DNA of 9,086 nucleotides from Thomasclavelia sp. (GCA_020024765.1 JAHHTG010000045.1:1-9086), one strand, 5' to 3'. Numbered from the stretch's first letter, positions 1 to 6,179 are shown. Made by a program: numbers and translations. Notes: generated from the sequence alone by a model not told the origin.

Positions 1-954
1 AACTTTGATACATGTCTTAATTTATTATTAGACTTCGTACAAGATTTTAATGTTTCAAAGGAATCAGTAGAGAAAGAAAAACCGATCATTAATCAAGAAA
101 TTTCGATGTATCTTCAACGTCCAATTACTCGTTTAATCAATGAGACTTATGCTTCGATGTATCATCATTTCCCATTAAAATATGATATCGGTGGCAATGA
201 AGAAACTGTTAATGCAACAACAAAAGAAGAACTAGATACATGCTATAAGATTAATTATCATCCTTCAAATATGGTTTTAAGTATTGTTTCCTTTATTGAC
301 CCTGAGGAAATTATGACTTTAGTTAGAGCTAATCAAAATGCGAAGTCCTTTACAAAGGAAACTGTAGCGATTAATGAAAATGAACCTGAACCTAAAACAG
401 TTGTACGCCAAGAATATACTTTCCATATGGATGTGAATAGTCCAAAAGTAGTTTATGCTGCCAAATTGGATTACAGTAAGTTCTCTGACGATGAACAAGT
501 TATCATTGAATTTGTTTTAAGCAAATATTTTCAAATGTGTTTTTCAAACATGAATCCAGAATATCAAAATTGGCTAGATCAAGGGTTGATTAATGATTTT
601 TTTGGCTGTGAATTCGAAGTTGAATTCGATTATGCGTATGTGATGTTCTATACAGAAGATATGAAAGCCCAAGAATTTAAAGAATTTATCGATGGAATTA
701 TGACGAAATATATACCAACGAAAGAAAAATTTGATGAATTAAAGCGTCGTTTTATTGGTGAATTCTTTGCAGAATTTAATGATTTTGAAAACTTCAACAT
801 TACATTCATTCGCAATGCTTTAGATAAAATCGATATTTTTAGAGTTTATGACTTAATCGCAAGCACATCTTTTGAAGATATGCTAGCCGAAGTTGAAAAA
901 CTCGATTTAACAAATTACACGTTAATTTCATTATTGCCAAATAAAGTAGAATAG
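1..954 (+). CDS. M16 family zinc metallopeptidase, YfmH-like (5' end missing)
   Basis: The frame is open from base 1, so the gene begins upstream of the window; the first ATG in view (106) is internal. The 317 residues seen would be roughly the last three quarters of a YfmH-type M16 peptidase (about 425-430 residues). The HxxEH zinc motif must lie in the missing part. The start of the visible protein reads SVEKEKPIINQEISMY (residues 22-36 plus Y37), the conserved M16 segment; Glu33 in NQEI is the expected third zinc ligand and Glu26 in EKEK a conserved neighbour. The following YASMYHHFPLKYDIGG and YKINYHPSNM stretches match what I recall of Bacillota YfmH rather than its catalytically inactive partner YfmF. 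The rest is the M16 C-terminal domain. Such proteins are cytoplasmic and degrade peptides; the substrate is not known from sequence. A hairpin terminator follows 43 bases after the stop. The family is confident, the YfmH subtype somewhat less so. Confidence 0.88.
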   Translation, partial: NFDTCLNLLLDFVQDFNVSKESVEKEKPIINQEISMYLQRPITRLINETYASMYHHFPLKYDIGGNEETVNATTKEELDTCYKINYHPSNMVLSIVSFIDPEEIMTLVRANQNAKSFTKETVAINENEPEPKTVVRQEYTFHMDVNSPKVVYAAKLDYSKFSDDEQVIIEFVLSKYFQMCFSNMNPEYQNWLDQGLINDFFGCEFEVEFDYAYVMFYTEDMKAQEFKEFIDGIMTKYIPTKEKFDELKRRFIGEFFAEFNDFENFNITFIRNALDKIDIFRVYDLIASTSFEDMLAEVEKLDLTNYTLISLLPNKVE

Positions 955-997
955 AACAGAATTTATTAAGACTTAATTTGTATATAATCCATCATTT

Positions 998-1033
998 AAG
1001 ACAAGTTTGTTACTTTGCATACTTGTCTTTTTT
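998..1033 (+). terminator. Rho-independent terminator after the M16 peptidase gene
   Basis: A perfect 9-bp stem (AAGACAAGT, 998-1006, with ACTTGTCTT, 1021-1029) encloses a 14-nt loop and runs directly into six T residues (1028-1033). The large loop and only three G-C pairs make it moderate in strength. It separates the peptidase gene from the short SSB gene. Confidence 0.7.
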
Positions 1034-1062
1034 AGTTTACGATGTGAATGCAAGTAATCAAA

Positions 1063-1068
1063 AGGAGG
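1063..1068 (+). promoter_or_regulatory. Shine-Dalgarno site that decides the SSB start
   Basis: AGGAGG stands three bases before the ATG at 1072. The frame is also open from an ATG at 1048, but that codon has no ribosome site in front of it and would place this AGGAGG inside the coding region. The protein from 1072 begins MNQVILIGKV, the usual SSB beginning. The spacing is unusually tight. Confidence 0.75.
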
Positions 1069-1071
1069 GTT

Positions 1072-1389
1072 ATGAATCAAGTTATTTTAATTGGCAAAGT
1101 TAGAAGTGAATTAGAAATCAAAGATAGTAAGAATGGTTTTCAGGTTGGACATTTTTTAATGGAAGTTGAACGTCCTTATACTAATGCAGATGGTGAAACA
1201 GATACTGATTTATTTCAAGTAACAATTTGGCGTTCATTAGTAGAAGAGTTCCAAACTCGTTTCCATATGGATGATTTAATTGGTATTAGAGGTCGCCTAC
1301 AAGCTAACAATTATTATAAAGATGAACACGAAACTTATTATCGCGCCGATGTTGTTGCCGAGCGTATGATCTCATTTGATAAGAAATAA
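1072..1389 (+). CDS. ssb: Short single-stranded DNA-binding protein (OB fold only, no acidic tail)
   Basis: This 105-residue protein is essentially one OB fold. It opens with MNQVILIGKV, has the LFQVTIWR strand typical of SSB (residues 48-55), GIRGRLQANNYY in the last OB strands, and ends MISFDKK. Replicative SSBs are about 160-180 residues, with a Gly/Gln-rich linker and an acidic C-terminal tip (DDDIPF-like) that recruits repair and replication partners; both are absent here. In length and missing tail it resembles the competence-associated B. subtilis SsbB (about 113 residues) more than SsbA. It probably coats single-stranded DNA, and as in other bacterial SSBs may assemble into a tetramer. 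It stands alone between a terminator and the ffh promoter; no convincing promoter of its own was found. The start at 1072 rather than 1048 is chosen from the ribosome site and family alignment. Whether this is the cell's only SSB cannot be told from here. Confidence 0.87.
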   Translation: MNQVILIGKVRSELEIKDSKNGFQVGHFLMEVERPYTNADGETDTDLFQVTIWRSLVEEFQTRFHMDDLIGIRGRLQANNYYKDEHETYYRADVVAERMISFDKK

Positions 1390-1408
1390 ACCGATAATAC
1401 ATGTTCCC

Positions 1409-1438
1409 TTGTCGATTATCACTGATTTAAGTTATAAT
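1409..1438 (+). promoter_or_regulatory. Candidate sigma-A promoter for ffh
   Basis: TTGTCG (1409-1414, four of six consensus bases) and a perfect TATAAT (1433-1438) are 18 bases apart in the 68-base gap before ffh. The start of transcription would be near 1445, so the leader would be only about 13 nt and the ribosome site (AGGAG, 1446-1450) would lie at its 5' end. Confidence 0.55.
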
Positions 1439-1457
1439 TAAAAACAGGAGATAAATT

Positions 1458-2795
1458 ATGGGATTTGATTCTTTACAAGAAAAATTAACAAAAACATTTA
1501 GAAATCTTCAAGGTAAAGGTAAACTTACCGAGAAGAATATGGAAAGCACGTTGCAAGAAATCCGTGCCGCTTTATTAGAAGCTGATGTTAACTACCAAGT
1601 AGTTAAAGATTTCTTAACTCGCGTCAAGGATGAGTCTTTAGGACAAGATGTCTTAAATTCAGTTGATCCTGGCCAATTGGTCATTAAAATTGTCCATGAT
1701 GAGATTGTTAAATTATTAGGTAGCGAAGATGCTGAATTACACTTTAATGAGCAAGGTTTAACAACTATTATGGTTGTTGGTTTACAAGGTACAGGTAAAA
1801 CAACACATATTGCTAAAATTGCAAAACTTTTAAAGGAAAAACAAAATCGCAAGCCGATGATAATTGCGGCCGATAATATTCGTTTAGCTGCAGTTGATCA
1901 ATTGGTGACATTAGGTGAAGAAATTGGTGTTGAAGTATATCATACTGATATTGAAACTAAAGCTGTCGATATTGTTTCGCAAGGTGTTGCTTATGCTAAG
2001 AGCAAAGGTTACGATACAGTCTTAATCGATACAGCCGGTCGTCTTCATGTTGATGAAGCATTAATGTCTGAATTGAGCGATATTAAAGCTGTGGTTAAGC
2101 CAGATGAAATTTTATTAACAGTTGATGCTCTAACAGGTCAAGACATTGTTAATGTCGCAAAGGCCTTTAACGATTTGTTACAAGTAACTGGTTTAATTGT
2201 TACTAAATTCGATGGTGATTCAAAAGGCGGTGGTGTTTTATCAGTAAAAACAATCACTGGTGTACCAATTAAATTTGCCGGTGTTGGTGAAAAAGTTGGC
2301 GATTTAGAAATCTTCCATCCAGATCGTTTAGCTTCAAGAATCTTAGGAATGGGTGATGTTGTAAGTTTTGTTGAAAAGGCTCAAGAACAAATTGATCAAG
2401 AACAAGCCGAAAAGAGTGCACAACGTTTCTTAAGTGGTAAATTCACAATGGATGATTTACTAGTTCAAATTGAAGCAACTCAAAAAATGGGTCCACTTGC
2501 ATCAATCATGAAGATGATGCCAGGTATGGGTGATTTATCTAAACAGCTTGAAAATACCGATGCTGATAAACAAATGAAACGTGTTAAAGCTATTATTCAA
2601 TCAATGACAAAAGAAGAACGTGAAGATCCTTCGATTATGCGTTCATCTCATAAACGTCGTGTTGCAAATGGTAGTGGTACTTCTGTTGATGAAGTTAATA
2701 AAGTTTTAAATCAATATAATCGTATGAAGAAATTAATGAAACAAATGTCTGGTCTACGTGGTGGATTTGGGGGATTTGGAGGTTTATTCGGATAA
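1458..2795 (+). CDS. ffh: Signal recognition particle GTPase Ffh (SRP54)
   Basis: Ffh binds signal peptides of nascent membrane and secreted proteins together with the SRP RNA (scRNA/4.5S) and docks with FtsY through paired GTP hydrolysis. At 445 residues it is full length. The N domain is a helical bundle (about 1-95). The NG GTPase shows the P-loop GLQGTGKTT (108-116), an insertion-box motif DNIRLAA (139-145), DTAGR (191-195) and TKFDGDSKGGG (from 249). The Met-rich M domain follows from about 320 (KMGPLASIMKMMPGMG) with the SRP-RNA-binding helix-turn-helix KRRVANGSG. The protein ends in a Gly-Phe repeat (GGFGGFGGLFG). The start at ATG 1458 has AGGAG at 1446-1450. The insertion box reads RLAA where RPAA is usual, a mild divergence. 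ylxM, often just upstream of ffh in Bacillota, is not present here. The gene overlaps the next one by one base (TAATG). Confidence 0.98.
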   Translation: MGFDSLQEKLTKTFRNLQGKGKLTEKNMESTLQEIRAALLEADVNYQVVKDFLTRVKDESLGQDVLNSVDPGQLVIKIVHDEIVKLLGSEDAELHFNEQGLTTIMVVGLQGTGKTTHIAKIAKLLKEKQNRKPMIIAADNIRLAAVDQLVTLGEEIGVEVYHTDIETKAVDIVSQGVAYAKSKGYDTVLIDTAGRLHVDEALMSELSDIKAVVKPDEILLTVDALTGQDIVNVAKAFNDLLQVTGLIVTKFDGDSKGGGVLSVKTITGVPIKFAGVGEKVGDLEIFHPDRLASRILGMGDVVSFVEKAQEQIDQEQAEKSAQRFLSGKFTMDDLLVQIEATQKMGPLASIMKMMPGMGDLSKQLENTDADKQMKRVKAIIQSMTKEEREDPSIMRSSHKRRVANGSGTSVDEVNKVLNQYNRMKKLMKQMSGLRGGFGGFGGLFG

Positions 2796-3814
2796 TGGTT
2801 GAATATATTTGTAATTTATTAAAAGAAATCACTGCAATCGATTCGCCAAGTGGTTTTACTCGTGGGGTTTGTGACCATTTAAAGGCAATTGTCGATGAGA
2901 TGGGCTATAAATCATATTATACAAATAAGGGCAATTTGATTATTGAAGTTGAAGGTCAAGATAATCGAGCATTAGGTGTTGCAGCACACGTTGATACATT
3001 AGGATTAATGGTTCGTTCAATTAAAACGGATGGTACTTTAGCCATCACGAAAGTTGGTGGGCCAATTCTTCCAACATTAGATGGTGAATACTGTAAAATT
3101 TATGCTCGTAACGGACAAATTTACACAGGTACTATTCTTTCGAATTCACCAGCTGTTCATGTTTTCAAAGATGCCGGAACTCTTGAAAGAAATTGTGATA
3201 CAATGTGTGTCAAACTTGATGAAATTGTAAAGACTAAAGAGGATACGATGGCATTGGGTATTGAAAATGGTGACTATATCGCTTACGATCCTAAGACAAC
3301 CATTACAGAAAAAGGTTTCATTAAGAGTCGTTTCCTTGATGATAAATTAAGCGTTGCAATCCTCTTTGGCGTTTTAAAACAATTGAAGGAAACTAATACA
3401 AAGTTACCTCATAAGACTTATTTTATTCTTTCAACTTACGAAGAAGTTGGTCATGGTGCTGCTTGGATTCCATCTGATATTGTTGAAATGCTAGCGGTTG
3501 ATATGGGCTGCATCGGTCTAGATTTAGCTTGTACTGAATATGATGTATCGATTTGTGTCAAAGACTCAAATGGTCCTTATGATCAATCAATGACTGACCG
3601 TCTGGTAAAATTAGCTAAAGAATTAAAACTGAGCTATGCAACTGATATCTATCCATTCTATGGTAGCGATGTCGGTGCAGCACTTGGTGGCGGCAATGAT
3701 ATTCGTGGGGCTTTAATCGGTGCTGGTGTTGCTGCTTCTCATGGTATGGAACGTACTCACAAGCAAGCAGTTGATAATACATTTAAACTACTTTGGGCTT
3801 ACATAAATCAATAG
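2795..3814 (+). CDS. M42 family metallo-aminopeptidase
   Basis: This cytoplasmic di-metal aminopeptidase belongs to the M42 family (TET/FrvX/YsdC-like, large self-compartmentalising complexes that trim peptides). At 339 residues it is full length. The metal and catalytic residues are all visible: His65 in AAHVDT, Asp182 in RFLDDKLS, the catalytic Glu216 with ligand Glu217 in STYEEVGHG, Asp236 in AVDMG, and His316 in SHGMERTH near the C terminus. Older annotations call such proteins endoglucanase M or cellulase M; the motifs fit a peptidase. The start codon shares its A with the ffh stop codon, and the ribosome site (GGAGG, 2778-2782) lies inside the Gly codons of the Ffh tail, about 12 bases ahead, so translation is probably coupled to ffh. 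A long inverted repeat follows. Substrate preference cannot be read from sequence. Confidence 0.93.
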   Translation: MVEYICNLLKEITAIDSPSGFTRGVCDHLKAIVDEMGYKSYYTNKGNLIIEVEGQDNRALGVAAHVDTLGLMVRSIKTDGTLAITKVGGPILPTLDGEYCKIYARNGQIYTGTILSNSPAVHVFKDAGTLERNCDTMCVKLDEIVKTKEDTMALGIENGDYIAYDPKTTITEKGFIKSRFLDDKLSVAILFGVLKQLKETNTKLPHKTYFILSTYEEVGHGAAWIPSDIVEMLAVDMGCIGLDLACTEYDVSICVKDSNGPYDQSMTDRLVKLAKELKLSYATDIYPFYGSDVGAALGGGNDIRGALIGAGVAASHGMERTHKQAVDNTFKLLWAYINQ

Positions 3815-3822
3815 GGTAAAGT

Positions 3823-3869
3823 AAATATACTGTATCAAGTAAAAATACTTGACACAGTATATTTTATTA
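3823..3869 (+). terminator. Long inverted repeat, probable terminator after the M42 gene
   Basis: An 18-position stem (3823-3840 with 3847-3864) has a single mismatch (A3834 opposite C3853) and a 6-nt loop. It begins 9 bases after the M42 stop codon, as a terminator would, but the T-rich run that follows (TTTTATTAT) is interrupted, so termination may be partial. The right arm contains the TTGACA used as -35 box of the next promoter, so the repeat may also serve as an operator-like site. Confidence 0.62.
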
Positions 3870-3878
3870 TGTTAGACT
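3849..3878 (+). promoter_or_regulatory. Candidate promoter of the rpsP-khpA-rimM-trmD unit
   Basis: A perfect consensus -35 (TTGACA, 3849-3854) is followed after 18 bases by TAGACT (3873-3878, four of six -10 bases). Transcription would start near 3885, leaving about 27 nt of leader with AGGAGG at 3897-3902. The -35 lies in the right arm of the preceding inverted repeat. A strong -35 with a weak -10 leaves the call uncertain. Confidence 0.5.
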
Positions 3879-3911
3879 CTAATAGTCGAAAATAACAGGA
3901 GGACAAAAACT

Positions 3912-4184
3912 ATGGCAGTTAAATTAAGATGTTTAAGAATGGGTGCTAAAAAAGCTCCTTTCTATAGAATCGTTGCAGCTGATTCAAGATGCAGAAGAGA
4001 TGGACGTAATATCGAAGTAGTAGGTACATACAACCCAACTAAAGAACCAGCAATCGTTAACATCGATGAAGAAAAGGTTATGAAGTGGTTAAACAATGGA
4101 GCTATCCCTTCAGATACAGTTCGCAATATCTTATCTAAAGAAGGAATCATCAAAAAATACGCTGAATCAAAAAAGAGTAAATAA
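3912..4184 (+). CDS. rpsP: 30S ribosomal protein S16
   Basis: S16 is a small-subunit assembly protein that binds 16S rRNA in the body of the 30S particle. At 90 residues it has the usual length. The conserved core RMGAKKAPFYRIVAADSR (residues 9-26 region) and DGRNIEVVGTYNP is intact; the tail is Lys/Ser-rich. Two cysteines (Cys7 and Cys27) stand where other residues are more common, and RRDGR replaces the usual SPRDGR. The start has AGGAGG at 3897-3902, nine bases upstream. The stop codon overlaps the start of khpA by one base (TAATG). It heads the conserved rpsP-khpA-rimM-trmD cluster, whose ribosomal genes are normally expressed far above the modification genes. Confidence 0.98.
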   Translation: MAVKLRCLRMGAKKAPFYRIVAADSRCRRDGRNIEVVGTYNPTKEPAIVNIDEEKVMKWLNNGAIPSDTVRNILSKEGIIKKYAESKKSK

Positions 4185-4438
4185 TGATTAATCTTGAACA
4201 AGTATTATTAAATATTGTTAAGCCAATTTGTAAAGATCCAGAAGGCGTATTAGTTAAGCAAATGGAATCAATTAACGACAATGAAGTATTACTTTATGTC
4301 TATGCTCCTAGCGAAGATATCGCTCGTTTAATTGGTCGTCAAGGCACAATGGCAAATTCAATTCGCCAAATGTTGCAAGTTGCTTCAAAGATTCAAAATA
4401 AGAGAATCGCGATTAAGTTCGAAGCTATTGAAGGATGA
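4184..4438 (+). CDS. khpA: KH-domain RNA-binding protein KhpA (YlqC)
   Basis: This 84-residue protein is a single KH domain that binds RNA and, in other Bacillota, pairs with KhpB (EloR/Jag) to influence cell elongation and mRNA fate. The N-terminal part (LLNIVKPICKDPEGV) is the typical YlqC opening and the nucleic-acid-binding loop GRQG is at residues 51-54, within LIGRQGTMANSIRQML. It starts on the last base of the rpsP stop codon and has no strong ribosome site, so it is probably translated by coupling with rpsP. Its TGA stop lies inside a terminator-like hairpin. B. subtilis has ylqD between this gene and rimM; here rimM follows directly. Confidence 0.95.
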   Translation: MINLEQVLLNIVKPICKDPEGVLVKQMESINDNEVLLYVYAPSEDIARLIGRQGTMANSIRQMLQVASKIQNKRIAIKFEAIEG

Positions 4439-4457
4439 TTATTCATCCTTTTTCTTT
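4431..4457 (+). terminator. Terminator-like hairpin on the khpA stop codon, between khpA and rimM
   Basis: A perfect 8-bp stem (AAGGATGA, 4431-4438, with TCATCCTT, 4443-4450) closes a TTAT loop and is followed by a T-rich run (4449-4457, one C). This is a classic intrinsic-terminator shape, but it lies inside a normally cotranscribed cluster. The left arm contains the last khpA codon and its TGA stop, so a ribosome finishing khpA would cover it. It may act as a partial terminator that lowers rimM-trmD expression relative to rpsP-khpA. Confidence 0.68.
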
Positions 4458-4467
4458 ACAGGATATT

Positions 4468-4971
4468 ATGGAATACATATTAATAGGAAAATTAATTAAA
4501 CCCTTTGGATTAAAAGGGGAAGTTAAAGTTGATATCTATACTGATTTTGTTAAAGAACGTTTCGCTCCTAATAGTATGGTTTACTTAAAGGTTGATGAAA
4601 CAATGGAACCAATGAAGGTCAAACAATATCGGATGCATAAAGGACAATTGTTACTGCAATTTGTTGATCATGAAGATATTAACTTAATTGAAAAATATCA
4701 TCTTGTCGATATTTATAAGCACGAACGTGATATTAAACCTTTAAAAGAAGGCGAATATTTCTTCCGTGATTTAGTGGGACTTGATGTTATTTTAAAGGGG
4801 GAAATCGTTGGTAGAGTCAAAGACGTTGAAGCAGGTATGCGCTCAAACTTATTAAGAATTAAGAAACTTGATAAGAAAGAAGTGCTCGTTGCTTATTTGC
4901 CTGTCTTTGTGGACCGAGTTGATCTAGAAAAAGGTCAAATTGTATTAAAAGATGTTGAGGGATTACTATGA
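4468..4971 (+). CDS. rimM: Ribosome maturation factor RimM
   Basis: RimM binds the 30S head through S19 and helps 16S rRNA processing and late 30S assembly. The protein from ATG 4468 has 167 residues, the usual length. It opens MEYILIGKLIKPFGLKGEVK, the standard RimM N terminus with the GLKGEVKV strand, and the C-terminal PRC-barrel begins near EYFFRDLVGLDV (about residue 97). The frame is also open from ATG 4435, which overlaps the khpA stop as ATGA, but that would add 11 residues encoded by the hairpin and T-run and has no properly spaced ribosome site. ATG 4468 has AGGA at 4460-4463. The gene overlaps trmD by 4 bases (ATGA), indicating translational coupling. Confidence 0.95.
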   Translation: MEYILIGKLIKPFGLKGEVKVDIYTDFVKERFAPNSMVYLKVDETMEPMKVKQYRMHKGQLLLQFVDHEDINLIEKYHLVDIYKHERDIKPLKEGEYFFRDLVGLDVILKGEIVGRVKDVEAGMRSNLLRIKKLDKKEVLVAYLPVFVDRVDLEKGQIVLKDVEGLL

Positions 4972-5702
4972 AGATTACAATCTTGACGTTATTCCCAGAA
5001 ATGTTTGAAGGTGTTTTGAATAATTCGATTTTAAAACGTGCTCAAGATAAAGGTATTTTTGAAATTGAACTCGTTAACATCCGTGATTTTTCAACAAATA
5101 AATATAAACATGTCGATGATACACCATATGGTGGTGGAGCTGGTATGCTGATGCAAGTGGAGCCAATTGATTTAGCTTTGCGTTCGGTACGTCACGACAA
5201 TTCATATGTCATGATGACTTCACCTAAAGCTAAACCATTTACACAAGCTAAGGCTGTTGAATTATCGAAAAAAGAACATTTAATTATAATTTGTGGTCAC
5301 TATGAAGGAATTGATGCGCGTGTTGAGAAGATGTGTGATGAAAATATTTCAATTGGTGACTATATTCTAACCGGTGGTGAGCTTGCAAGCATGGTTGTAG
5401 TTGATAGCGTTGTACGTTTAATTGATCACGCAATCAGTTCTGATTCACTCGATGTTGAATCTTATGATAATCACTTATTAGAATATCCACAGTATACAAA
5501 ACCTTACGATTATCAAGGTGATAAAGTTCCTGATGTCTTATTGTCAGGCAACCATGCTTTAATTCGTAAATATCGTTTAAAAATGGCGCTATTAGATACA
5601 TTGCGCTATCGACCAGAGCTCTTGAAGGATCATCAATTTACGAATGAAGAATACAAACTTCTTCAAGAAATTTTGGTCGATTTAAAACATGGTAAGTTTT
5701 AA
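4968..5702 (+). CDS. trmD: tRNA (guanine-N1)-methyltransferase TrmD
   Basis: TrmD methylates G37 of tRNAs with S-adenosylmethionine to form m1G37, which prevents +1 frameshifting. At 244 residues it is complete. The SPOUT trefoil-knot features are present: PYGGGAGM near residue 54, IICGHYEGIDARV and ISIGDYILTGGELA forming the knot and cofactor pocket, then LLEYPQYTKP and VPDVLLSGNHALI in the C-terminal half. The start overlaps the rimM stop (ATGA), and GAGGG at 4957-4961 gives a ribosome site six bases away. No intrinsic terminator follows, so transcripts may continue into rplS, which also appears to have its own promoter. Confidence 0.98.
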   Translation: MKITILTLFPEMFEGVLNNSILKRAQDKGIFEIELVNIRDFSTNKYKHVDDTPYGGGAGMLMQVEPIDLALRSVRHDNSYVMMTSPKAKPFTQAKAVELSKKEHLIIICGHYEGIDARVEKMCDENISIGDYILTGGELASMVVVDSVVRLIDHAISSDSLDVESYDNHLLEYPQYTKPYDYQGDKVPDVLLSGNHALIRKYRLKMALLDTLRYRPELLKDHQFTNEEYKLLQEILVDLKHGKF

Positions 5703-5710
5703 TAAAACCC

Positions 5711-5739
5711 TTGAAACCATGGGGTGTTTATGGTAATAT
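5711..5739 (+). promoter_or_regulatory. Candidate promoter for rplS
   Basis: TTGAAA (5711-5716, five of six) is followed after 17 bases by TAATAT (5734-5739, four of six). A TG one base upstream of the -10 (5731-5732) adds the extended -10 element. The start of transcription would be near 5746, at the head of the structured rplS leader. Confidence 0.6.
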
Positions 5740-5745
5740 ATTAAA

Positions 5746-5818
5746 GCTTAATGCAGTCAATATTCCGCTGTGCATGACATATGAGTGTTGATTATATATT
5801 TGTTAGAGGAGAAAAAAG
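5746..5818 (+). promoter_or_regulatory. Structured 5' leader of rplS, candidate L19 ribosomal-protein leader
   Basis: About 73 nt of untranslated leader separate the predicted transcription start from rplS. An 11-bp stem can form between 5755-5765 and 5783-5793, with three G-U pairs, enclosing a 17-nt loop (5766-5782). A smaller alternative pairing, ATGCA (5751-5755) with TGCAT (5771-5775), would compete with it. L19 leaders upstream of rplS are a known Bacillota cis-regulatory RNA family thought to respond to L19 itself. Placement and structure fit, but I could not compare it with the family model. The ribosome site AGAGGAG (5805-5811) lies just beyond the stem. Confidence 0.6.
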
Positions 5819-6166
5819 ATGAATTTAAATTTAGTAAGTGAAATCACTAAGTCACAAATCAAAGATAATCGTCCTGAAGTTCGCCCTGGATACAATGTAC
5901 GTGTAGACGTTCGTATTCAAGAAGGTTCTAAATCTCGTATCCAAGCATTCGAAGGTTTAGTAATTCGTGTACAAGGTAGCGGTATCGGTGAAACTTTCAC
6001 AGTTAGAAAGTTATCTTCAGGTGTTGGTGTTGAAAGAACATTCCCAATCAACTCACCACTTATCGAAAACGTTGTCGTATTAAGAAAAGGTAAAGTTAGA
6101 AGAGCTCGTCTTTACTACCTACGTGGACGTTCAGGTAAATCTGCTCGTATTAAAGAAATTCGCTAA
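5819..6166 (+). CDS. rplS: 50S ribosomal protein L19
   Basis: L19 lies on the 50S side of the subunit interface and contributes to the bridge with 16S rRNA. At 115 residues it has the standard length. The hallmarks are PEVRPGYNVRVDVRIQEG (about 19-36), the SRIQAFEGLVIRVQG strand, TFTVRKLSSGVGVERTFPINSP, and the basic tail KVRRARLYYLRGRSGKSARI. The ribosome site AGAGGAG lies seven bases before the ATG. The gene is separated from trmD by a 116-base gap holding a promoter and a structured leader, and it is closed by a strong terminator, so it can be expressed independently of the modification genes. Confidence 0.98.
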   Translation: MNLNLVSEITKSQIKDNRPEVRPGYNVRVDVRIQEGSKSRIQAFEGLVIRVQGSGIGETFTVRKLSSGVGVERTFPINSPLIENVVVLRKGKVRRARLYYLRGRSGKSARIKEIR

Positions 6167-6179
6167 TTTAAGCAAATTT

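Noticed and set aside
981..988. TATATAAT as a -10 box before the SSB gene
   Set aside because: No -35 at a suitable distance, and transcription from it would run at once into the terminator at 998-1033.
1015..1043. TTGCAT and TACGAT, 17 bases apart, as an SSB promoter
   Set aside because: Only three of six and four of six consensus bases match, and the -35 lies in the terminator loop; too weak to list.
1393..1420. Inverted repeat GATAAT/ATTATC before ffh
   Set aside because: Only 6 AT-rich pairs with a 16-nt spacer and no T-run; likely chance, although it overlaps the predicted -35.
1592..1852. Open frame on the minus strand within ffh
   Set aside because: It lies antisense to the conserved N and G domains of Ffh and has no recognisable protein features. 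Other minus-strand open frames (within rpsP, rbgA and rnhB) were dropped for the same reason.
5703..5730. Hairpin directly after the trmD stop
   Set aside because: Eight pairs with a bulged G and an 11-nt loop, but no T-run follows; the bases are better explained as the rplS promoter.
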